NCBI GenBank assembly: GCA_035063885.1
Contig: JAPSFM010000117.1
Coordinates: 1-15,549, forward strand
From: CAADGY01 sp900696665
GTDB lineage: Bacteria > Acidobacteriota > Terriglobia > Bryobacterales > Bryobacteraceae
Reading direction: 5' to 3'
DNA length: 15,549 bases
A program made the position numbers and the translations under genes. Of this stretch, positions 7,840 to 12,901 are shown in pieces. The notes beneath the pieces were generated by a model that had not been told where the DNA came from, did no database searches, and worked only from the letters and a program-made list of their open reading frames with translations. Position 1 is the stretch's first letter. Each line of letters starts with the position of its first letter.

Positions 7840-9263
7840 CGACAAAAAGATTGCGGGGATCCAAAGAAGGTATGACGCGCAGAACCGCTCTGGGACTGCT
7901 GGCGGCGCCGGCGGCGATCGAGGCGCACCAGCCAGTGGGCACGAAGAAAAAGGTGATTGTCGCCGGCGCCGGGCTCGCCGGGCTCTGTTGCGCCTACGAA
8001 TTGCGGAAGCAGGGGCACGAAACGGTCGTTCTGGAGGCGGCCGGCCGCGCCGGAGGGCATGTGCTAACGCTCCACGACCGGTTCGCCGACGGACTGTACG
8101 CGGACGCCGGAGCAGAACATTTCTATCGTCCCGGCTACGATCAGCTTTGGAGCTATATCGACGAGTTCCGGCTGCCTGTCATTGCCTATCCCCGCCGCCA
8201 CCGCGTGTTGCGTCTCGTCGAGGGCCGCCTGCTCGGACCGGAGGAGTTGGAGAGCCCGGCGCGATTGCGGGCCGCCGGCTACAACGAGCGCGAACTGCGC
8301 TATATCGGTGAGCATTCCTTATCCGGTCTCCCGGGCCTGTATTTCGATCCCTACATCGGGCGTTTTGAAGACGAGTACAAGCCGTTTGCGGCGGGCCTGA
8401 ACCGCCTGGACGCCATGACCGGACGCGAGTTCCTGCTGCAGCAGGGGGCGTCTCCCGCGGCGGCCGGTTCGCTCGGCGGACGCCGCTCCGCTCTGCAGGT
8501 GGTGTGGCATGCCGCCATCCGCCGGAAGCGGGGCATGAAGTGGTTGGAGACGAATTTGTTTCGGATCGAAGGGGGCAACCAGCGTCTCACGGACGCTTTT
8601 GCAGTCCGCCTGAGCGGTTGCCTGCGGCTCGGGTGTCCCATCACCAGCATCGAGCATTCGCCTCAGGGCGTGCGCGTTCACTACAGCGATAACGGACGGA
8701 TCAAGCAGGAGGAAGCCGACCACCTTGTGAGTTGCATGCCGCTCATCAACCTGCGCAAGATTCCCCTGACGCCGGGTTGGCCGGAGACCAAGCAATACGT
8801 GATTCAGAACATGCCATACGACTCTCACTGCCGCGTCATCTTTCAATCGCGCACGCGCTTCTGGAAGAGCGACCGTGTCAGTCCCAACATGCTGCTTCCC
8901 GGGCCCAGCCTGGGTTCCGTCTGGTCTATGGCGGAGGAGGTCCCAACCGCGCGAGGCATCCTTATCGGCACGGCGGGGATGACGACAGCGGATAAGGCGG
9001 TGGCAGCTTACCGGCGCGCGTACCCAGGCCCGTCCGAAGATATCGAGGAGAGCGTCGTGGTCAACTGGCCGAACGATCCCTGGGCCATGGCATGCCTGCC
9101 GACGGGATTGCCGCCCGGAGAACTGACGAAGTACTGGCCGGCGATGATCGAGCCATTGGGCCGGATTCACTTCGCCGGCGTGTACGCGGACAACTATCCG
9201 TTCGGAATGGAGGCCGCGGTCCGGTCCGCGCGGCGGGCCGCCAGCGAGATCACCAGTGTTTAA
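7836..9263 (+). CDS. Tat-exported FAD-dependent oxidoreductase, amine-oxidase/protoporphyrinogen-oxidase fold
   Basis: ATG 7836 overlaps the upstream TGA as ATGA and gives 475 residues. The N-terminus carries a twin-arginine signal (TRRTALGLLAAPAA, Arg15-Arg16), so the protein should fold with FAD in the cytoplasm and be exported. Residues 40-67 are the FAD-binding Rossmann unit (GAGLAG at 44-49, Glu67 for the ribose), followed by GRAGGH (70-75), the second dinucleotide motif of the flavin amine oxidase superfamily. The C-terminal IHFAGVYADNYPFGMEAAVRSA is the matching FAD-contact block. The superfamily oxidises amines, porphyrinogens, carotenoids and other compounds, so the substrate cannot be named. 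Earlier in-frame starts back to 7737 run deep into the hydrolase gene and are rejected. ATG 7872 would keep the Tat motif but has AAGAAGG only 1-2 nt away. Tight coupling suggests it acts on the same imported compound. Confidence 0.85.
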   Translation: MTTKRLRGSKEGMTRRTALGLLAAPAAIEAHQPVGTKKKVIVAGAGLAGLCCAYELRKQGHETVVLEAAGRAGGHVLTLHDRFADGLYADAGAEHFYRPGYDQLWSYIDEFRLPVIAYPRRHRVLRLVEGRLLGPEELESPARLRAAGYNERELRYIGEHSLSGLPGLYFDPYIGRFEDEYKPFAAGLNRLDAMTGREFLLQQGASPAAAGSLGGRRSALQVVWHAAIRRKRGMKWLETNLFRIEGGNQRLTDAFAVRLSGCLRLGCPITSIEHSPQGVRVHYSDNGRIKQEEADHLVSCMPLINLRKIPLTPGWPETKQYVIQNMPYDSHCRVIFQSRTRFWKSDRVSPNMLLPGPSLGSVWSMAEEVPTARGILIGTAGMTTADKAVAAYRRAYPGPSEDIEESVVVNWPNDPWAMACLPTGLPPGELTKYWPAMIEPLGRIHFAGVYADNYPFGMEAAVRSARRAASEITSV

Positions 9264-11145
9264 GTCGAATCGACAGATCGTCAGGCGAAAAGTATGGATT
9301 GCACTGCTATTGGGGCTTAGCGCCGCTCCGGTATCCCTGTGGGCGCAAGGAGCAGTCGAGACTCAACGCGCCCGCATCCGGCGCTATCCCGCCGTCTGGC
9401 CTGTGGGGCCGGCTCCGGGCAGCCTCCCGTCGTGGGCGGGACCGGGGAAGATGCGCTTCTCCCGTTGGGATGGTGGCCGCATCGAAACGGCAAAAGCCTT
9501 CCTTTCGGGATGGCCGGGCTTGAATCCGCCGAATCCGGACTACCTCTATACGATGACAAACTGGTACGACCCAAAGACCGTGCAGTTCGCCAAACAGGCG
9601 GGTCTCAATCTTGTCTGGGTAACCTTGAGCGTCGGCTTCTCCGATGAGACCGAGGCCGCGCATCGCGAGGAAGTCCGGCGCTACATCGACGCATGCCACC
9701 GCGAGGGAATACGGGTGATGGCTTATGAGTCGATCGGGAACATGTTCTGGGAGGATATGTTTGAGAAGGTCCCCGAATCGAAAGCCTGGGTCCAGCTCGA
9801 CTCGAATGGCAAGCCGGTGCCATACAGTGCCGCCACATTCAAGATGATGGGCCGCATTACGCGCTACATGGCGAACCTGTCGCATCCGGCATGGCGCGCG
9901 CTCCTGATGAAGCGGATCGACCTGGCGATTGAGTCCGGCGCCGACGGGATCATGTACGACAACAACTTCGGCGCGACACTGGTTGAACTTTATCAGCAGA
10001 TTATGCGCTACGCCCTGAGCCGGAAGAACGACTTTCTGGTCATGGCGAACTTCCACAGGGATACCTACGTTCTGAACCGGCTTTTGAACTGCATCACCAC
10101 GGAGGACAGCATCGAGCCCGGGCTTTACTCCACCGCTTCCCAAGGGTACGGAGATCTGAAGCCGCACTACCCCTACCTCCTCGCCGTCGGGGACAAGAAG
10201 CTGATCAACAACTTCGGGCTGATGCGCATTCATGAAACGCTGTCGGAAGGATGGAAGCCGGTCATGATCGAAGCCAGCCGCCGCGAGCACCAGGAGCGCA
10301 TGGTCGGCTTCATGTCGCCCCAACGGTCTCAATTGGCCATGGCGGAAGCAATGATGTTTGGAGTGGGCTATGAACATTACGTGGAGGGCAGGCCGGCGCA
10401 CTTACTAAGCATTGGCGATCCGGAGGCGGTAGCTACGTGGCAGGCCATCGGCAAATACAACCGCTTCTTTGCCGGCCACGAAGACTTGTATGTGGGGGCG
10501 CGGTCGAAAGCGCCGCTGGCCGTCATTCTAGATGACGGGAGCGCCGGAGTAGAGCTTTTCGACGGCCTTGCTGCGCGGAGCGTGCCATTCGAGGTGCTGT
10601 ACGAGAAGGACGTGGACCGCACGGCGCTCTCACGATTCAAGGCCATCGCACTCCTGACTGCCCGCTCGGTGCGGACGCCGGCTCTGTCTGCCATGGAAGA
10701 GTTCGTGCGGAAGGGCGGCCGTATCGTGGCCGTGAGGGACGCTGCCACACTAGATGAGTACGGCGTGCCGCGGGCGCGTCCCTCGTTCCTCGCTTCAGAC
10801 AACAAGGTGATCGCCTATGATCGCCTCCCGGGTGTCGACCAGCTTGCGGCAACTCTACGCGAGGTCTCCGGCGAGCCGCCGGTCTCCCTGACCGGGCCGC
10901 CCGCGGTTCTATGGAACCTCACGGTGCAGCCCGGCCAGAGACGAACCCTCGTGCATATCCTGAACTATTCGCTACAGCCAATCCGCAATGTGGGGCTGAT
11001 GGTGCGGGGAGCCTATTCCAGTGTGCGGCTGATTTCGCCGGATGGAGATCAGACATTGGCAGCGCCCACGCTGAGCCCAACGGCGGCCAGCGCGGCGATT
11101 CCGGAACTGAAGATCTACACGGTGGTCGCGCTCGACTGGAAGTAA
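9256..11145 (+). CDS. Secreted TIM-barrel glycoside-hydrolase-like protein with C-terminal GATase-like domain
   Basis: GTG 9256 overlaps the preceding TAA by 8 nt and gives 629 residues. A signal peptide with basic start VRRKVW and hydrophobic IALLLGLSAAPVSLWA covers residues 1-31, and no later Met would preserve it. Residues about 95-400 look like a (beta/alpha)8 barrel of the GHL/alpha-amylase-like superfamily: strands end in AGLNLVWVTLS, GIRVMAYES, ADGIMYDNN and FLVMANF. Asp230 and Asp235 in the DGIMYD segment and Glu283 in TTEDS are plausible catalytic acids. Residues about 418-510 (LAVILDDGS, VPFEVLYEKD, GGRIVAV) resemble the glutamine-amidotransferase-like middle domain of beta-galactosidase-type enzymes, and a beta-rich tail (ILNYSL, VRGAYSSVRL) follows. 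I cannot place it in a numbered CAZy family. The inferred role is glycosidic cleavage or sugar binding in the periplasm. Confidence 0.75.
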   Translation: MFKSNRQIVRRKVWIALLLGLSAAPVSLWAQGAVETQRARIRRYPAVWPVGPAPGSLPSWAGPGKMRFSRWDGGRIETAKAFLSGWPGLNPPNPDYLYTMTNWYDPKTVQFAKQAGLNLVWVTLSVGFSDETEAAHREEVRRYIDACHREGIRVMAYESIGNMFWEDMFEKVPESKAWVQLDSNGKPVPYSAATFKMMGRITRYMANLSHPAWRALLMKRIDLAIESGADGIMYDNNFGATLVELYQQIMRYALSRKNDFLVMANFHRDTYVLNRLLNCITTEDSIEPGLYSTASQGYGDLKPHYPYLLAVGDKKLINNFGLMRIHETLSEGWKPVMIEASRREHQERMVGFMSPQRSQLAMAEAMMFGVGYEHYVEGRPAHLLSIGDPEAVATWQAIGKYNRFFAGHEDLYVGARSKAPLAVILDDGSAGVELFDGLAARSVPFEVLYEKDVDRTALSRFKAIALLTARSVRTPALSAMEEFVRKGGRIVAVRDAATLDEYGVPRARPSFLASDNKVIAYDRLPGVDQLAATLREVSGEPPVSLTGPPAVLWNLTVQPGQRRTLVHILNYSLQPIRNVGLMVRGAYSSVRLISPDGDQTLAAPTLSPTAASAAIPELKIYTVVALDWK

Positions 11146-11171
11146 CCGGTTGTCACTGCGAAGGGAAATCC

Positions 11172-12089
11172 ATGCGCATCGGCATTACCTATCTCTATAC
11201 GATTTTCAAGTACGGCTATCCGCATACTGTGGATGACGCGATCCGGTCCTTACATGAGATCCAGGAGCTTGGCTTCCACTACGTGGAGTTGGAGGGATTG
11301 GGGCGTGAGAACCTGATCGCGGTGCATGCCCGGCGCAAGGAGTTGCGCTCGGTGCTGGACGATTGCGGCTTGCACGTGCACAACTTCTGCGTCGTGGATC
11401 CGGACATGGTCCACGTGGATACGGCTGTGCGGCAGCCGGCGCTCGATCGATTCCGGCTGGGCGCTGAGATCGCGGAAGTGTTGGACGCGGAGACGCTGCA
11501 CCTGGCCAGCTATGCGCCTCCAGTCGAGTACCTGCAAGCAGTTCCTTATCAGCTGTCCGAAGGCGGCTCCTACCAATTTGAGGACGTCACGCGCCTGCGC
11601 CTGCCGCACGGCTTCTGTTGGGATGCCGTGTGGAGCGCACTGGTGGAGTCGGCGGGGTTCTGCGCCGATGTGGCAGCCGAGTACGGCAGGACAGTTCTTA
11701 TGGAGCCACGCGTCGGCGAGGTGATCTGTTCCGTGGACTCCTTGCGGAGGCTGATCGAGCACGCGGGCCGTCCCAACCTGAAAGCAAATTTCGACACCGG
11801 ACATTTCTCGGCGCAGCGCGAGAACGTCGTGCTGGCGCTCGCGAAGCTGGAAGGCCTTTTCGCGAACGTTCACGTTGCGGATAACAATCCGGCTAACGCG
11901 GAGCACATTCCCATAGGTGACGGATCGATCGATTGGCGGGAATTCCTCGCCACATTGAAGCGCGCCGGCTATGACGGCTATCTCGGACTTGACCTCGGGT
12001 TGAGCGATCAACTCCTCGACGGCTACCGGCGCTCGGTGGAGCATCTACTGTCAATCGCAGCGGAGCTGAACATTGGGATCGAAGTCTAG
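11172..12089 (+). CDS. Xylose-isomerase-like TIM-barrel sugar (phosphate) isomerase/epimerase
   Basis: ATG 11172 is preceded by GAAGGGA (11160-11166) and gives 305 residues with no signal peptide, so this is the cytoplasmic member of the operon. The AP-endonuclease-2/xylose-isomerase-like barrel is clear from the start MRIGITYLY, ELGFHYVEL, and the metal-ligand set Glu178 in MEPR, Asp208/His211 in FDTGHF and His234 in NVHVADN. HIPIGDGSIDW near 246-256 is the typical end motif. The last ligand, usually Glu in such isomerases, appears here as Asp274 in LGLDLG, a conservative change that may affect metal or substrate. Family members epimerise or isomerise keto-sugars, inosose or similar polyols with a divalent metal. 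It probably processes the sugar released by the upstream secreted enzymes. The reading frame extends upstream to 10911, but that part overlaps the preceding gene and is not coding. Confidence 0.88.
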   Translation: MRIGITYLYTIFKYGYPHTVDDAIRSLHEIQELGFHYVELEGLGRENLIAVHARRKELRSVLDDCGLHVHNFCVVDPDMVHVDTAVRQPALDRFRLGAEIAEVLDAETLHLASYAPPVEYLQAVPYQLSEGGSYQFEDVTRLRLPHGFCWDAVWSALVESAGFCADVAAEYGRTVLMEPRVGEVICSVDSLRRLIEHAGRPNLKANFDTGHFSAQRENVVLALAKLEGLFANVHVADNNPANAEHIPIGDGSIDWREFLATLKRAGYDGYLGLDLGLSDQLLDGYRRSVEHLLSIAAELNIGIEV

Positions 12090-12105
12090 CACTCGATTCG
12101 ATGGC

Positions 12106-12133
12106 GTAGAGCCTAGAGCCGCCCGTAGAGCCT
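12106..12133 (+). repeat. Short direct repeats GTAGAGCCT
   Basis: GTAGAGCCT occurs at 12106-12114 and 12125-12133, and the shorter TAGAGCC also at 12114-12120, giving three close copies between the isomerase stop and the tRNA 3' end. It may be simple slippage-type repetition. I see no known element in it. Confidence 0.4.
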
Positions 12134-12140
12134 GACAAAC

Positions 12141-12215
12141 TGGTAGCGCTAACGGGAATCGAACCCGTATTTGAGCCTTGAGAGGGCTCCGTCCTAACCG
12201 TTAGACGATAGCGCC
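12141..12215 (-). tRNA. tRNA-Glu (anticodon CTC)
   Basis: The minus strand folds as a complete cloverleaf. The acceptor stem GGCGCTA pairs with TAGCGCT (one G-U), the D-arm has the glutamate-like TCGTCTAACGGTTAGGAC, and the anticodon stem GAGCC/GGCTC encloses the loop CTCTCAA with anticodon CTC at 12180-12182. The T-arm is ACGGG-TTCGAAT-CCCGT, followed by discriminator A and an encoded CCA (complement at 12141-12143). It reads GAG codons. It stands alone and points toward the 3' end of the sugar operon, separating that operon from the copper genes. Confidence 0.96.
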
Positions 12216-12228
12216 AGAACGTAACATC

Positions 12229-12234
12229 AGTATA
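12229..12234 (-). promoter_or_regulatory. Likely -10 box of the tRNA-Glu gene
   Basis: The minus strand reads TATACT here, 13 bp upstream of the mature tRNA 5' end at 12215, a fitting position for a tRNA start site near 12222. No convincing -35 hexamer lies at 16-18 bp. The promoter is divergent from the csoR promoter about 25 bp further right. Confidence 0.45.
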
Positions 12235-12256
12235 CCAAAGGTTTGACTTGCGCCTC

Positions 12257-12284
12257 TTGACAATACCCCCTCCGGGTATATTAT
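12257..12284 (+). promoter_or_regulatory. Promoter of the copper operon (csoR-YHS-copA)
   Basis: TTGACA at 12257-12262 is a perfect -35 hexamer and TATTAT at 12279-12284 a good -10, with a 16-bp spacer. The spacer is almost entirely filled by the first CsoR-type inverted repeat. The predicted start near 12291 leaves a leader of only about 14 nt, and AGGG at 12296-12299 would serve as ribosome binding site for the ATG at 12305. Confidence 0.75.
12263..12279. promoter_or_regulatory. CsoR operator 1
   Basis: ATACCC and GGGTAT arms (6 bp, perfect) surround CCTCC. The G/C-tract inverted repeat with flanking A/T matches the general form of CsoR-binding sites. It sits exactly between the -35 and -10 boxes, so apo-CsoR binding would block RNA polymerase and Cu(I) would relieve it. 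Confidence 0.75.
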
Positions 12285-12285
12285 G

Positions 12286-12302
12286 ATACCCGTATAGGGT
12301 AT
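12286..12302. promoter_or_regulatory. CsoR operator 2
   Basis: A second ATACCC-N5-GGGTAT repeat with arms identical to operator 1 and spacer GTATA lies 23 bp downstream (start to start), covering the expected transcription start and the AGGG ribosome site and ending 2 bp before the csoR ATG. The two sites are on nearly the same helix face (about two turns), suggesting cooperative binding of two CsoR tetramers. Confidence 0.75.
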
Positions 12303-12304
12303 TT

Positions 12305-12634
12305 ATGGGCGCAAGAAAGCATTTAGGGGCGTCGGAAACTGGGGAGCGCAAAGCAACCGCCGTCGATCCTGCGATTAAAGCCCGCAATCTGCGGCGTTTG
12401 CGCCGCATCGAGGGCCAGGTGCGTGGGATTCAGAGAATGATCGAAGAGGAACGGTATTGCGCAGATGTCATGGTGCAGATATCGGCCGTACATGAAGCCC
12501 TCAGAACGGTCGGGCGGGCCTTGATGCGCAACCACCTTAGGCATTGCGCAACGCACGCGATCAAAGGTACGCCGGAACAGGCCCACGCCATGTATGACGA
12601 GTTGGTGGATCTGATCTACAAACACTCGCGTTGA
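12305..12634 (+). CDS. csoR: CsoR-type copper-sensing transcriptional repressor
   Basis: This is a 109-residue all-helical DUF156/CsoR-RcnR family protein. The core RRLRRIEGQVRGIQRMIEEE is the family signature. The Cu(I) ligands Cys52, His77 and Cys81 have the same 25- and 4-residue spacing as C36/H61/C65 of Mycobacterium tuberculosis CsoR, so copper is the best metal assignment rather than nickel (RcnR) or sulfane sulfur (CstR). The N-terminal 25 residues are longer and more basic than in minimal CsoRs and could add DNA contacts. ATG 12305 is chosen because the next Met lies past the DNA-binding helix. Two matching operators lie directly upstream, indicating autorepression of the whole copper operon. 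The YHS gene follows after 50 nt. Confidence 0.92.
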   Translation: MGARKHLGASETGERKATAVDPAIKARNLRRLRRIEGQVRGIQRMIEEERYCADVMVQISAVHEALRTVGRALMRNHLRHCATHAIKGTPEQAHAMYDELVDLIYKHSR

Positions 12635-12647
12635 ACGCGTAACAGCG

Positions 12648-12666
12648 GCTGAGGTCTGTCCTCAGC
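12648..12666 (+). other. Stem-loop just before the YHS gene
   Basis: GCTGAGG (12648-12654) pairs perfectly with CCTCAGC (12660-12666) around the loop TCTGT. The stem ends 1 nt before the very strong ribosome binding site and has no T-run, so it is unlikely to be a terminator. It could define a processed or protected 5' end for the YHS mRNA, or keep the ribosome site exposed. Confidence 0.55.
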
Positions 12667-12667
12667 G

Positions 12668-12680
12668 AAAGGAGGTGATC
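12668..12680 (+). promoter_or_regulatory. Exceptionally strong ribosome binding site of the YHS gene
   Basis: AAAGGAGGTGATC is an uninterrupted match of 12-13 nt to the complement of the universal 16S rRNA 3' tail (GATCACCTCC plus T residues). The core ends about 9 nt before the ATG at 12685. No other gene in the window has a comparable site, which predicts high translation of this 48-codon gene. Confidence 0.75.
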
Positions 12681-12684
12681 ATCC

Positions 12685-12831
12685 ATGGAGAAGGATCCTG
12701 TTTGCGGCATGCAGGTGAATCCCACCACCGCCGCAGGCAAGAGCGAGTATCAGGGTAAGACGTACTACTTCTGCAATGCCGGTTGCAAGCGCAAATTTGA
12801 CCAGAATCCTCAGCAGTACGCAGATCGATGA
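12685..12831 (+). CDS. Small YHS-domain copper-binding protein (candidate copper chaperone)
   Basis: This 48-residue protein is almost exactly one YHS (TRASH-like) metal-binding domain. It starts MEKDPVCGMQV, has YYFCNAGCKRKF in the middle and ends YADR. Cys7, Cys30 and Cys34 are the expected metal ligands. It has no signal peptide or membrane segment. It lies 50 nt after csoR and 70 nt before the copper ATPase, and its sequence resembles the N-terminal YHS domain of that ATPase (shared DPVCGM, YYFC, C, KF, Y positions). It therefore probably binds Cu(I) in the cytoplasm and hands it to the pump or buffers it, as CopZ does in other bacteria. That role is inferred from fold, context and predicted high expression, not from a characterised close relative. 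Confidence 0.9.
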   Translation: MEKDPVCGMQVNPTTAAGKSEYQGKTYYFCNAGCKRKFDQNPQQYADR

Positions 12832-12839
12832 GGGTAGAA

Positions 12840-12874
12840 GAGAGCCGGCGTATCGCAGCGCGGCGCCGGCTCTC
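12840..12874 (+). other. Strong stem-loop between YHS gene and copper ATPase gene
   Basis: GAGAGCCGGCG (12840-12850) and CGCCGGCTCTC (12864-12874) form a perfect, G+C-rich 11-bp stem with a 13-nt loop. There is no T-run after it, so it is more likely an RNA-stability or partial-attenuation element than a full terminator. It would hold YHS mRNA above ATPase mRNA. The ATPase ribosome site GAGGAGAA begins 12 nt after the stem. Confidence 0.7.
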
Positions 12875-12901
12875 CCGCAAGTCACGAGGAGAAAACTAAA
12901 T

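Noticed and set aside
9307..10401. 364-codon open frame on the minus strand within the TIM-barrel gene
   Set aside because: No family features, and it is fully antisense to a protein with a signal peptide and a coherent fold.
10911..11171. Upstream extension of the isomerase reading frame
   Set aside because: It overlaps the preceding gene, and the ATG at 11172 has a good ribosome site and starts the conserved fold directly.
12776..12901. Upstream extension of the copper ATPase frame
   Set aside because: It would overlap the YHS gene and the hairpin. ATG 12902 has a GAGGAG ribosome site and is followed at once by the YHS domain.
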